Shown here: one piece after another, positions 38,584-47,256 of the stretch | Layout of the letters: the number at the start of each line of letters is the position of its first letter | Position numbering within the stretch: the first letter of the stretch is position 1 | Assembly (NCBI RefSeq): GCF_004346925.1 | Contig: NZ_CP031167.1 | Location: 4,174,001 to 4,238,000, forward strand | Reading direction: 5' to 3' | Length of the DNA stretch: 64,000 bases | Source: Stenotrophomonas sp. ASS1 | GTDB lineage: Bacteria > Pseudomonadota > Gammaproteobacteria > Xanthomonadales > Xanthomonadaceae | Position numbers and translations under genes: made by a program | Notes under the pieces: model-generated | Database searches by the model: none | What the model was told of the DNA's origin: nothing | What the model saw: only the letters and a program-made list of their open reading frames with translations

Positions 38584-38607
38584 GTAGGTGTCGACCTTGG
38601 TCGACAC
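38584..38607. repeat. SMAG palindrome
   Basis: GTAGGTGTCGACCTTGGTCGACAC, in the gap between element copies A and B. Confidence 0.8.
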
Positions 38608-38630
38608 TTCTGTCAGATATCGAAATCAAT

Positions 38631-38675
38631 CTTGGGTCAGATCCGTTTTCCGGAGGAAAACGGATCTGACCCAAG
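38631..38675. repeat. Perfect 21-bp-arm palindrome
   Basis: Arms at 38631-38651 and 38655-38675 are fully complementary around GGA; the arm contains GGGTCAGATCCGTTTTCC. It lies between the two long inverted elements. A partial copy of the same motif family may be GGGTCAGA at 63486. Confidence 0.85.
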
Positions 38676-38697
38676 AGCATTTCCAACAGATCGCGGA

Positions 38698-38977
38698 AAT
38701 CTGTCGAAGGCGGGGTGGGTCCGGTTGCGGGGGCGTGAGCCGCATGGATGCGGCGACCGAGCTTACATGGGTGAGGGCGCTTTGCTTGCGAAGCACTGCT
38801 TCGCAAGCGCCCGAACGCACAGCCGCCAGCGGCTGGGCCGGGCCCCGGAAGGGGGACTTGCAGCGCCCCCCGCAACCGGACCCACCCCGCCATCCCACGG
38901 AATGCATGCTTTTGCTTTTGCTGATGCTCTTGCGGTTGACGTTGCTTCGGCGGGTGCAGGGCGCAGCCCTGCAGAAC
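38698..38977 (-). repeat. Long inverted-repeat element, copy B
   Basis: Same architecture as copy A in the opposite orientation: read on the minus strand it starts GTTCTGCAGGGCTGCGCCC, has GCATTCCGTGG, and 25-base perfect arms at 38709-38733 and 38867-38891. The core contains GCCGCATGGATGCGGC and a Cys-codon-like hairpin GCGCTTGCGAAGCA repeated around 38780-38811. It ends in GACAGATT. Confidence 0.75.
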
Positions 38978-38982
38978 ACCCC

Positions 38983-41412
38983 CTACTCCTGCGGATCGCG
39001 GGTGATGTGGATATCGGTCGGGGTCGACAGCGGAATATTCCGCTCCGCCAGTATCTGCAGCAGGCTGAAGTACAGATCGCTGCGGGTCGCATACACCTGC
39101 CGCGGGCTGGCCACGTACGCGAAGCTGTTGATGGTGATCTGGCCACCGGCAATGCTGTCGATGTAGACCGTCGGGGCCGGCTGCTTCAGCACGTTGGTGT
39201 GCGCGGTGTACGCATCCAGCAGCGCCTGACGCAGGCTGCCGACATCGGTGCTGGGCGGCACCGCGAACTGGATCTGGATGCGGCCCTGGTTGTTGCCCAT
39301 CGTCATGTTGCGCACGGTCTTGGTGACCAGCTCGGAGTTGGGCACGATCAGGGTGGACTTGTCGCCCACCTGGATCTCGGTCGAGCGCAGGCTGATGCGG
39401 CGGATGTCGCCCTCTTGGTCGCCCAGCTTCACCCAGTCGCCGATCTTCACCGGACGCTCGGCCAGCAGGATCAGGCCGGAGACGAAGTTCTGTGTGATCA
39501 CCTGCAAGCCGAAACCAATACCCACTGACAACGCACTGACGAGCAGCGCCAGCTTGGTCAGCTCCAGCCCCATCGCCGTCAACGCCCAGATCACGGCGAG
39601 GATGATGCCGACGTAGCGGGCGACGGTACTGACCGAGTTGCGCGCCCCCAGGTCCAGTTCGGTCTTGGGCAGGTAGGTATCGGTCAGCCAGCGCTGCACC
39701 AGCTGGGTGATCGCCAGGCCGGCCAGCAGCACCACAACCGCCAGCACAATCTGCATCGGCTTCAGGGTGGTTCCACCCAACGGAATGCCCGTGGTGAGCA
39801 GCGAAGAGAAGCGTTCCACCACCGCGCCGATGTTGCCAAACGGTGCCACCAGCGCCAGCAATGTGATCAGCACGACGATGGTGCGCAGGGCTGCAGAGAG
39901 CAGCACGCCGGCCTGCTCCAGCCGCGACACGCTCAGGCCGGTACTGAGCAGGATGGTCTGGCCCACTTTGCTGTCGGCGTTGAGCATCCACGTGCTCAGG
40001 TCATCGACGAATTTGAACAGCAGGGTCGCCGCCAGCACCACGATGCTGCCGCCGATCAGCTGCTGGTTCACGAACTTGGCGAAGTTCAGGTAGCCCAGCA
40101 GGGTGGCGATGATGGCCGCTACTACCGCGACGTTGCCCGCCACGCGTGCCAATACCAGCCAGCTGCTGCGGCGCACCGGTGTGGCCGCGCCCACGCCATC
40201 CGCCTGCGCCTCCAGCTTGGCCTCGGCCTCGGCGGTCTGCCGGCGATGCAGGCGCGCCAGCGTCACCAGCATGGCCATGATCAGGCCGAGATAGGTCAGC
40301 GCAATCAGGCCATCCAACGCCACCGTGGTGACGTCGCTGGTACGCGTGGCCTGATCGAGGGCCACCAGCACCGTGCTCAGCCAGGCAAGCGCCGCCGCGC
40401 CCCACGCGTACTTGCGCAGCTTGAGCGCGGCAGTGTCATCCAGATTCAGCAACCGCCACGACGGCCGCTTGGGAACCAGCATGCAGGCGCTGAGTGCCGC
40501 AATGAACGCAGCGCGGAACGTTGCGGTCTCCAGCCCGTCGGCCACCACCTGCAGGCGCGGCGCGATGGCATCGATCGCATCAAGCGCTGCCATCAGCACA
40601 ACCACGGCATAGCCGGGCAGCAGCGTGCCCACCAGCAGCAGCCACATGGCCAGGCCGGAACGGCGCAGGCGACCGTCCGGCGCGCGCTCGGACTCCGCAA
40701 AGCGCCGCCCCAGCCTGCGCAGCCACAGCCGCAGCGGGAACATCATCACCAGCGCGGCCACCAGGCCCAGCAACGGCGTGCCCCAGCCATTGACCCGCAT
40801 GCCGGCGACGAAGGTTTCGCGCGCCTGCTCTGCCAACGGCGCGACGCGTGCGATATCGATCGGCAGGCGTTCGGCAACCTTGCTCCACAGTGCCGGCGAC
40901 AACGGCGAGGCGACCTTCTTCCCCATGTCTTCGGCGCGTTGCGCAGTGCGCTGCTGGTCGATGTCGGCTGCCAGCTGCTGGGCACGCACGGCACTGGTCT
41001 TGGCCTGTGCTACGGACGCGGCCAGGCCGTCGCGTTGTTTGTTGATGCTGCGCCGTTGCGCCGCCAGTTCGGGCGGCTCGGTGGTGCCCTCGGCAGGCGT
41101 GCCCAGCTGCGCCAGTTGTTCGTCGAGGCGGACGAGCTGTGGCTGCAGCTCCTTTTCCAGCGCCTCGGCGTCACGCCGTACCTGCGAGGCATTCTCGGAC
41201 AGCATCGCCAGCGTCTCGATGGCAGCCGCATCACCACGCTTGCGGTCGACCTCCTTCAGCTTCGCATCGATATCTGCCAGCTGCTGCTTCGGCGTGGGCG
41301 CATCATCCTGCGCCAGCACCGGCGCGGACAGCAGGAAGGCGCTGCACAGCAGCAGGGCCAGCCAAGGGCCCCGTGCACGGATCGATCGCAGGAAAGAAGA
41401 CAAGCCAGCCAC
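38983..41412 (-). CDS. Large mechanosensitive ion channel (DUF3772 + MscS domain)
   Basis: An 809-residue inner-membrane channel. It has a signal peptide (to about residue 34, SAPVLAQ), a periplasmic coiled-coil DUF3772-type domain (about 40-190), roughly eight intermediate helices, and a C-terminal MscS core (about 580-800). The pore-helix region is LALLVSALSVGIGFGLQVITQNFVSGLILLAERP, and the beta domain follows with IGDWVKLGDQEGDIRRISLRSTEIQ. It likely opens under hypo-osmotic shock; the organisation is closer to MscK/YbiO-type large channels than to MscS. It converges on opgB. Confidence 0.92.
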   Translation of the reverse strand: MAGLSSFLRSIRARGPWLALLLCSAFLLSAPVLAQDDAPTPKQQLADIDAKLKEVDRKRGDAAAIETLAMLSENASQVRRDAEALEKELQPQLVRLDEQLAQLGTPAEGTTEPPELAAQRRSINKQRDGLAASVAQAKTSAVRAQQLAADIDQQRTAQRAEDMGKKVASPLSPALWSKVAERLPIDIARVAPLAEQARETFVAGMRVNGWGTPLLGLVAALVMMFPLRLWLRRLGRRFAESERAPDGRLRRSGLAMWLLLVGTLLPGYAVVVLMAALDAIDAIAPRLQVVADGLETATFRAAFIAALSACMLVPKRPSWRLLNLDDTAALKLRKYAWGAAALAWLSTVLVALDQATRTSDVTTVALDGLIALTYLGLIMAMLVTLARLHRRQTAEAEAKLEAQADGVGAATPVRRSSWLVLARVAGNVAVVAAIIATLLGYLNFAKFVNQQLIGGSIVVLAATLLFKFVDDLSTWMLNADSKVGQTILLSTGLSVSRLEQAGVLLSAALRTIVVLITLLALVAPFGNIGAVVERFSSLLTTGIPLGGTTLKPMQIVLAVVVLLAGLAITQLVQRWLTDTYLPKTELDLGARNSVSTVARYVGIILAVIWALTAMGLELTKLALLVSALSVGIGFGLQVITQNFVSGLILLAERPVKIGDWVKLGDQEGDIRRISLRSTEIQVGDKSTLIVPNSELVTKTVRNMTMGNNQGRIQIQFAVPPSTDVGSLRQALLDAYTAHTNVLKQPAPTVYIDSIAGGQITINSFAYVASPRQVYATRSDLYFSLLQILAERNIPLSTPTDIHITRDPQE

Positions 41413-41499
41413 ACCGGTTCGCGCGGACCACCGCGCCTGCGCGCGACTATACGGCAGAGGCGGTCAAGGGCGGATGGGCGGCCCTGGCAACGTCGAGCA

Positions 41500-41748
41500 T
41501 CAGTACTTCAGCCGCAGCTCTTCCACGGCCGGCTGCTGCAGCGCGTACCAGTCCTGGAACTCTTCCTCGGTGATCTCATCGGGCGCATACACCGCCACCG
41601 GGTGCCAGTCGTGGTCGGTCGGCAGCGGCTGGCGCGGGCCGGCACGCAGGCTGTAGGCCACGCCTTCGTAGTCGACCAGGTCATCGACCTGCGGCCACTG
41701 TTCGCGTGCGAACGCGGATTCACTCTTCAACAGGATCACCTGGTACAT
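41500..41748 (-). CDS. Small conserved-looking hypothetical protein
   Basis: An 82-residue acidic protein (MYQVILLKSESAFAREQW...EEFQDWYALQQPAVEELRLKY) without signal or membrane segment. ATG 41748 has GGAGGTGCCG directly upstream, a strong ribosome site. No family assigned. It lies just upstream of the channel gene on the same strand (88 bases). Confidence 0.75.
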   Translation of the reverse strand: MYQVILLKSESAFAREQWPQVDDLVDYEGVAYSLRAGPRQPLPTDHDWHPVAVYAPDEITEEEFQDWYALQQPAVEELRLKY

Positions 41749-41930
41749 CGGCACCTCCACCTCGGTTGGATCAGGAAAACACGGCGCTGGCAGCAGGATA
41801 CCGCCACGCCGGTGACAACGGGCGCTCCGCCGGGGCGACGGAACGTTCTGGACACGGCCATCGCCCCGGCTTCACCCGCCCATGGCAAGGCCATCGGCAT
41901 CGTGGAGGCCCACCCCTGCCACGACTGCCG

Positions 41931-42425
41931 ATGACCGAGCACCCGCCGCTGAAAACCGTCGCCGACCTCAAGCTGCCCCGCTACCTGGGCACCTGGTACG
42001 AGATCGCACGCCTGCCGATGCGCCATGAACCGGAAGGCTGCACCGACGTGTCGGCGCACTACACCCTGCTCGACAACGGTAACGTCGGCGTCACCAACCG
42101 CTGCCGTATGGACGGCGAGGTCGAGGAAGCCACCGGCGAGGCCTGCGCCGTCGACAACGACAGCGCGCGCCTGGAGGTGAGCTTCCTGCCCAAGGGCCTG
42201 CGCTGGCTGCCGTTCGCCAAGGGCGACTACTGGGTGATCCAGGTCGCGCCGGACTACAGCGTGGCACTGGTCGGCAGCCCCGATCGCAAGTACCTGTGGC
42301 TGCTGGCCCGCGAACCGCAGCTGGACGCTACCGTGCAGGACCATTATCTGGCGGCCGCCCGCCTGCAGGGCTTCGATCTGTCCGAACTGATCCAGACCCC
42401 GCATACCGGCCAGCCCACGGCCTGA
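41931..42425 (+). CDS. blc: Lipocalin family protein (Blc-like)
   Basis: A 164-residue eight-stranded barrel protein. The GxW signature is LGTWYEIARLPMRHEPEGCTDVSAHYTL (about residues 19-46), followed by VTNRCR, GDYWVIQVAPDYSVALVGSPDRKYLWLLAR with the second and third lipocalin motifs. Unlike E. coli Blc it has no lipoprotein signal, so it is probably cytosolic or its true start lies upstream. It is followed 14 bases later by the oxidoreductase gene. Confidence 0.9.
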   Translation: MTEHPPLKTVADLKLPRYLGTWYEIARLPMRHEPEGCTDVSAHYTLLDNGNVGVTNRCRMDGEVEEATGEACAVDNDSARLEVSFLPKGLRWLPFAKGDYWVIQVAPDYSVALVGSPDRKYLWLLAREPQLDATVQDHYLAAARLQGFDLSELIQTPHTGQPTA

Positions 42426-42438
42426 GCAGCACACGGCC

Positions 42439-43647
42439 ATGGACCTGAAGAGCGGTTACCCCTGGTGGGCGATACGCAATGGATTGATCCAGGCGTTTCC
42501 GCCATTGGAAAAGGATCTGCGCTGCGACGTGCTGGTGGTCGGCGGCGGCATCACCGGTGCGCTGATTGCCGACGAACTGTCCCGGCATGGCCACGACGTG
42601 GCAGTGATCGAGCAGCGCGATATCGGCTGGGGCAGCACCGCTGCCAGCACCGCGTTGCTGCAGTACGAGATCGATACCCATCTGCTGGAACTGGCGCAGC
42701 GCCATGGTCAGGACGCCGCCGCGCTTGCCTATCGGGCGTGTGCCGAGGCGATTCCGGCCCTGGGCGACGTGGCTCGCGGCCTGAAAGACGTTGATTTCCA
42801 GCGCATGGACAGCCTGTACTTGGCCAGCCGCCATCGCGACGTGCCGCGCCTGATGGCCGAAGGTGAGGCACGGCGCGGCATCGGTCTGGATGCCCGCTGG
42901 CTGGGCCCGGAGGCACTGCGGGAGCGCTTCGACGTGGACGCCGGCGGTGCCCTGCTCACGCGCCAGGCGGCGCGGGTCGATCCCTATCGCCTGACCTATG
43001 CGCTGCTGCAGCGCGTGCGCCGGCGCGGCGGCAATGTGCATGACCGTACGGTACTGCACACGCTCACGCCCAGCGCGCGCGGGGTAACCGCCCTCACCGA
43101 GGGCGGCGCCACGATTCACGCCCGCCATGTGGTGCTGGCAATGGGCTACGCCAACCAGACGTGGCTGCAGCAGCGCGTCGCACGTAACCGCAGCAGCTAC
43201 GCCTTCATCACCGACCCGATCGATGCGGACGTGCTGGGCCGCCTGCGCAACACGATGGTGTGGGAGAGCGCACGCCCGTACCTCTACCTGCGCGCCACCG
43301 GCGATCGCCGCCTGCTCGTGGGCGGGCTGGACGACGCCATCGACATCCCCGCCCGCCGCGATAGGCGCGTAGAGCGCAAGGCCGACAAGTTGATGAAACA
43401 GCTGCTGCATTGGTTCCCGCGGCTGGATCCGGTGCCCGCCTTCTCCTGGGCCGGCACCTTCGCCGAAACCGCCGACGGACTGCCGTTCTTCGGCCCGCAC
43501 GATCAGTGGGGGCCACGGGTGCATTTCGCCATGGCCTACGGCGGCAACGGCATCACCTATTCGATGATCGGCGCCCAGATGCTGCGGGCCCGGATCGAGC
43601 GGCGCAGGCATGCGCTGGAAGGGCTGTTCGGGTTCGGGCGGCTGTGA
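42439..43647 (+). CDS. FAD-dependent oxidoreductase (DAO family)
   Basis: A 402-residue flavoprotein. The FAD motif VLVVGGGITGALIADELSRHG (about 31-51) and the downstream E in VAVIEQRDIGWGST match a DAO-type Rossmann fold. The C-terminal AYGGNGITYSMIGAQM segment closes the FAD site. It probably oxidises an amine or amino acid; the substrate is unknown. It lies downstream of the lipocalin and is likely co-transcribed with it. Confidence 0.9.
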   Translation: MDLKSGYPWWAIRNGLIQAFPPLEKDLRCDVLVVGGGITGALIADELSRHGHDVAVIEQRDIGWGSTAASTALLQYEIDTHLLELAQRHGQDAAALAYRACAEAIPALGDVARGLKDVDFQRMDSLYLASRHRDVPRLMAEGEARRGIGLDARWLGPEALRERFDVDAGGALLTRQAARVDPYRLTYALLQRVRRRGGNVHDRTVLHTLTPSARGVTALTEGGATIHARHVVLAMGYANQTWLQQRVARNRSSYAFITDPIDADVLGRLRNTMVWESARPYLYLRATGDRRLLVGGLDDAIDIPARRDRRVERKADKLMKQLLHWFPRLDPVPAFSWAGTFAETADGLPFFGPHDQWGPRVHFAMAYGGNGITYSMIGAQMLRARIERRRHALEGLFGFGRL

Positions 43648-43773
43648 CGTGCAGCCAGGCATGGCCTGGCTCTACCCCAATCCGGCGCCGACAGGCATCA
43701 TTCAAGCAACCCCTGCTAGCGTCGGCCTGTACCGCCGCGTGTTGCGTGGCCACCTGTCCGCTGGAGCGCCGTC

Positions 43774-44256
43774 ATGATCCGCCCCCTGACCCTGCTGCTG
43801 TGCCTGGCCCTGCCGGGAACCGTGCTGGCCCAGTCCGCCGCTGGCGCCACCGCGCCGCAGGCCGCCGGCCTGGACCTGACGCTGCCGCAGGCGCCGATGC
43901 GCTACCTCAACGACCCGGCCCTGCAGCAGGACCCGCCGGGCACGTACTACGGTGACAAGAGCGGCCCGCGCGTGCACGACGACGCGAAGATAGCCGACGT
44001 CACCGACGACAAGGTCAAAGTGTCCGGCAGCTTCACCACCGGCATCGGCTATTCCAAGAACGGTGGCAACAGCCACTACAACGCCGCCACGCTGAACCTG
44101 AGCAAGAACTACACCACCGATGAGGGCAAGACCCACGGGGTCAACGTCAACATCCACGTGAGCGAAGGCAAGGGCCCGGGCTTCTTCGGCCCGTACGGCG
44201 GCTACTACGGCCGCGGCCCGGGCTATTGGGATTACCCGCCGCCGTTTGGTTGGTAA
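43774..44256 (+). CDS. Secreted/periplasmic hypothetical protein with Gly/Tyr-rich tail
   Basis: A 160-residue protein with a Sec signal peptide (IRPLTLLLCLALPGTVLAQS, cleavage about residue 20). The mature domain has a beta-rich stretch GSFTTGIGYSKNGGNSHYNAATLNLSKNY and ends in GPGFFGPYGGYYGRGPGYWDYPPP. No family recognised. It is flanked by a SMAG pair downstream. Confidence 0.8.
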   Translation: MIRPLTLLLCLALPGTVLAQSAAGATAPQAAGLDLTLPQAPMRYLNDPALQQDPPGTYYGDKSGPRVHDDAKIADVTDDKVKVSGSFTTGIGYSKNGGNSHYNAATLNLSKNYTTDEGKTHGVNVNIHVSEGKGPGFFGPYGGYYGRGPGYWDYPPPFGW

Positions 44257-44272
44257 GCGCCGCGTCGGGCCT

Positions 44273-44373
44273 GGGCCGACCAGGGTCGGCCGCTAACGCT
44301 GCACGTGTCCGGTAGGTGTCGACCTTGGTCGACACGCTTTCTCCCCGTGTGCCGTCCAGCGGCCGGCACCTAC
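44273..44373. repeat. SMAG cluster
   Basis: Three palindromes: GGCCGACCAGGGTCGGCC, GTAGGTGTCGACCTTGGTCGACAC (from 44312) and an inverted TGCCGTCCAGCGGCCGGCA unit ending CTACC. Confidence 0.75.
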
Positions 44374-44384
44374 CGGCACGCGAA

Positions 44385-44819
44385 TCAATCCAGCCAGCCA
44401 TCGCGCTCGCTGTGCAGGATGCGGCCGTCATAGCCGCTCAGGCGCACGTCCACCTTCTGGTTGCGGGCATTGCGGGCTTCCAGCGACCAGGTCGCACCAT
44501 CGCGTTCCAGCGAATGGATCTCGCGCAGGCCATGCGCCTGTGCCCGTGCCAGCACCTGCTCGGTGGTCAACAGCGCGCGACCGCTGTGCTCGTCGAAGAT
44601 CTCGCCGGTCTTGGGGTCAACGTAGACCTCGCTGAAGCGGCCATCGGCGCGGCTCACGTCAGCCTCCCACAGGCCATCATCGCGTTCGATCTCGTGGATC
44701 TGGGTGTAGCCGGCCTTGCGCAGGGTCTGTTCGACCTGGGCCATGCCCAGCGGTGCAGCCTGTGCGGCCGGTGCGATGGCCAGCAGAGCAACAGTGGCGA
44801 GGGTGAGCGACTTCAACAT
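44385..44819 (-). CDS. Periplasmic PepSY-domain protein
   Basis: A 144-residue exported protein with a signal peptide (MLKSLTLATVALLAIAPAAQAA) and two PepSY-like repeats: GMAQVEQTLRKAGYTQIHEIERDDGLWEADVSRADGRFSEVYVDPKTGEI and a second unit around VLARAQAHGLREIHSLERDGATWSLEARNARNQKVDVRLSGYDGRI. ATG 44819 follows AGGAG. It is divergent from the PepSY-TCS operon, probably sharing its regulator. Confidence 0.9.
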   Translation of the reverse strand: MLKSLTLATVALLAIAPAAQAAPLGMAQVEQTLRKAGYTQIHEIERDDGLWEADVSRADGRFSEVYVDPKTGEIFDEHSGRALLTTEQVLARAQAHGLREIHSLERDGATWSLEARNARNQKVDVRLSGYDGRILHSERDGWLD

Positions 44820-44970
44820 GGGGGTTCTCCTGTTCGTGTTCGTGGCCGGACCATCCCGGCAACGCCACAATGCACCCCGTGGTTAACAGCTCCTTAGCCG
44901 GCACTGTTAGCCAGCTGTTAGTCAGCCCCTCCACACTCACGCCTGGTCCTACAGTCCTCCCCGCGCCCCG

Positions 44971-45261
44971 ATGCTCTCCACCCTGCCCCTGCTGCTGGCC
45001 CTGGCCAGCGCCCCGACCGCCGCCGCGCCAGCACAGGACCCGGCGCAGCAGGTCGCGCGCCGCGCCGTGCAGCAGGGCCGCTACGTGCCGCTGGAAAGCG
45101 TGGTGCGCGATACGCTCAAGCGCTTTCCGGGCCAGCTGCTGGAAGTGGAGCTGGACGACGGCGTCTACGAAGTGGAGGTCCTGCGCGGCGACGGCGTGGT
45201 AGTGGAGCTGGACTATGATGCGCGCAGCGGAAAGCTGCTGAAGACGGAGCTCGACGACTGA
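44971..45261 (+). CDS. Small periplasmic PepSY-like protein, first gene of a two-component operon
   Basis: A 96-residue exported protein: signal peptide (LSTLPLLLALASAPTAAA) then a single PepSY-like unit (LKRFPGQLLEVELDDGVYEVEVLRGDGVVVELDYDARSGKLLK). Its stop overlaps the response regulator start (TGATG), so it is co-translated with the two-component system and might act as a sensor accessory (inference). Confidence 0.88.
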   Translation: MLSTLPLLLALASAPTAAAPAQDPAQQVARRAVQQGRYVPLESVVRDTLKRFPGQLLEVELDDGVYEVEVLRGDGVVVELDYDARSGKLLKTELDD

Positions 45262-45920
45262 TGCGCATCCTGTTGGCCGAAGACGATGCCGCGCTGGCAC
45301 AGCGCCTGGTGCCCCTGCTGGAGCAGGCCGGCTACGTGGTGCACGTGGTCGCCGACGGCCGCCAGGCCGAGGAGATCGGCCAGATCGAAGATCTGCAGGC
45401 GGCCATCGTCGACCTCGGTCTGCCCGGCTTGGATGGACTGAGCGTGATCGAGCGCTGGCGCGGCAACGGCCGGAGTTTTCCGGTGCTGGTGCTGACCGCG
45501 CGCGGGCGCTGGCACGACAAGCTGGCCGGCTTCGACGCCGGCGCCGACGATTACCTCACCAAACCCTTCCAGGCCGACGAACTGGTGCTGCGCCTGCGCG
45601 CCCTGATCCGCCGTAGCCACGGCCACGCCAGCCCGCGCCTGCACTGCGGCCCGCTGCAGCTGGACGTCAACGCCGGCCGCTTCGAGCTGGATGGGCAGGC
45701 GCTGCCCCTCAGTCCGCAGGAGTTCCGCCTGCTCAGCTATTTCATCCACCACAGCGGGCAGGTGATCGGCCGGGATCGGCTGGGCGAACAGGTGTTCGAC
45801 GGCGGCCATGACCCGGATTCCAACGCACTGGACGTGCTGCTCGGACGCGTGCGCCGCAAGCTCGGCAGCGACCTGATCCAGACCGTGCGCGGCCAGGGCT
45901 GGCGGCTGGCCGCGCCGTGA
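45261..45920 (+). CDS. phoP: Two-component response regulator, OmpR/PhoP-like
   Basis: A 219-residue regulator with a receiver domain (about 1-118): acidic pocket EDD at the start, phosphoacceptor Asp in IVDLGLPGLDGLSV, TAR and KPFQ. The winged-helix DNA-binding domain is at about 125-218. Wording of the receiver (IVDLGLPGLDGLSVIERWRGNG and DKLAGFDAGADDYLTKPF) is PhoP-like, so PhoP is a reasonable but not proven name. Starts at ATG 45261 overlapping the PepSY stop; the kinase gene overlaps its end. Confidence 0.85.
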   Translation: MRILLAEDDAALAQRLVPLLEQAGYVVHVVADGRQAEEIGQIEDLQAAIVDLGLPGLDGLSVIERWRGNGRSFPVLVLTARGRWHDKLAGFDAGADDYLTKPFQADELVLRLRALIRRSHGHASPRLHCGPLQLDVNAGRFELDGQALPLSPQEFRLLSYFIHHSGQVIGRDRLGEQVFDGGHDPDSNALDVLLGRVRRKLGSDLIQTVRGQGWRLAAP

Positions 45921-47236
45921 GCCGGCAACCCTCGCTGCGACGGCGCCTGCTGCTGGCTGGCGGTGTCGGCCTGCTGCTGGTCTCGCTGCTGGCCAGTGCA
46001 CTGCTGGGCGAGCTGTTCAAGCGCAGCGCGCGCGATCGCTTCGACCATGAACTGCAGCAGGACATGCTGACCCTGCTGGCGCAGGCCGAAGTGGATGCGG
46101 ACGGACAGCTGCGCCTGCGCCAGGAACCGAATGACGCACGCTTCCAGCGCGTGTTCTCAGGTGCTTACTGGCAGATCGCCGGTGCCGATGGCCGTGTGCT
46201 GCTGCAATCGCGCTCGCTGTGGGATGAAACGCTGCCTGCCACGGCCATGGGAGCGGCCACCCGCAATCTGGCTGGACCGCTGCAGCAATCCCTGCGTGCA
46301 CGCGTGCAGCAGGTGCGCCTGCCACGCGCCAACGAACCGTTCGTGGCCGTGGTTGCCACCGATCGCAGCGCGCTGGATGCAGACGTTGCCGCGTTCCGCC
46401 AGCGTACTGCCATCGCGCTGGGTGTGTTGGTCGCGGCGTGGCTGGCGGTGCTGGCCAGCCAGGTGCACTTCGGATTGCGTCCATTGCATCGCCTCGGTGC
46501 ACAGCTGGAACGGGTGCGGCGCGGCGACGCGCAGCGCATCGATACACAGGGGCTGGGTGCGGAGGTCGCACCGCTGGGCGAGGAGCTCAACGCGCTGCTG
46601 GAGCATCAGCAACGCATGGTCGCGCGCGCGCGCACCAGTGCACAGGATCTGGCGCATGCGCTGAAAACCCCGCTGAGCGTGCTGGCCACCGAGGCCGACG
46701 GCGACGGCGCGGACTGGCGCGCCACCGTACGCGAGCAGAGTGCGCGTATGCAGGCCAGTGTCGACCGTTACCTGGCTGCAGGACTGGCTGCCGACCATCG
46801 CCAGCGCACCGACGTGGCGGCCGTCGCACAGGCGATGTGCCGGCTGATGGCACGCGTGCATGGCGAACGTGGCATCATGTTCACGGCGGCTGGTATCGAT
46901 CCGGCGCTGCAGTTCGCCGGTGCCGGTGCGGACCTGGAGGAAATGCTGGGCAATCTGCTGGACAACGCCGGCAAGTGGGCGAAGCAGCGGGTGGACGTCA
47001 CTGCAGACACCAGCGAAGGGCAGTTGCGCATTGAGGTACGCGACGACGGCCCCGGGCTGGCTGCAGACGCGCTGGAACAGGTCACCCAGCGTGGCGTGCG
47101 CCTGGATGAGCGCGAGGGCAGCAGTGGGCTGGGGTTGGCGATTGTGGGTGATATCGCTGCCAGCTATGGCGGGCGGTTGGCGCTGGAAAATGCACAGCCG
47201 GGATTGCGGGCCACGTTGTGGTTGCCGGTGGCGTGA
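45917..47236 (+). CDS. phoQ: Sensor histidine kinase, PhoQ-like
   Basis: A 439-residue membrane kinase. Two transmembrane helices (about 11-34 and 160-180) enclose a periplasmic sensor domain. A HAMP-like linker (residues 180-235) is followed by the H-box QDLAHALKTPLSVLA, which shares the unusual HxLKTPL pattern of PhoQ. The ATPase domain has NLLDNAGKWA, DDGPGL and GSSGLGLAIV. The GTG at 45917 overlaps the regulator's stop. It likely responds to cations or envelope stress, judging from the family. Confidence 0.85.
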   Translation: MSRQPSLRRRLLLAGGVGLLLVSLLASALLGELFKRSARDRFDHELQQDMLTLLAQAEVDADGQLRLRQEPNDARFQRVFSGAYWQIAGADGRVLLQSRSLWDETLPATAMGAATRNLAGPLQQSLRARVQQVRLPRANEPFVAVVATDRSALDADVAAFRQRTAIALGVLVAAWLAVLASQVHFGLRPLHRLGAQLERVRRGDAQRIDTQGLGAEVAPLGEELNALLEHQQRMVARARTSAQDLAHALKTPLSVLATEADGDGADWRATVREQSARMQASVDRYLAAGLAADHRQRTDVAAVAQAMCRLMARVHGERGIMFTAAGIDPALQFAGAGADLEEMLGNLLDNAGKWAKQRVDVTADTSEGQLRIEVRDDGPGLAADALEQVTQRGVRLDEREGSSGLGLAIVGDIAASYGGRLALENAQPGLRATLWLPVA

Positions 47237-47256
47237 GGCGACCAACCTGACGGCGG

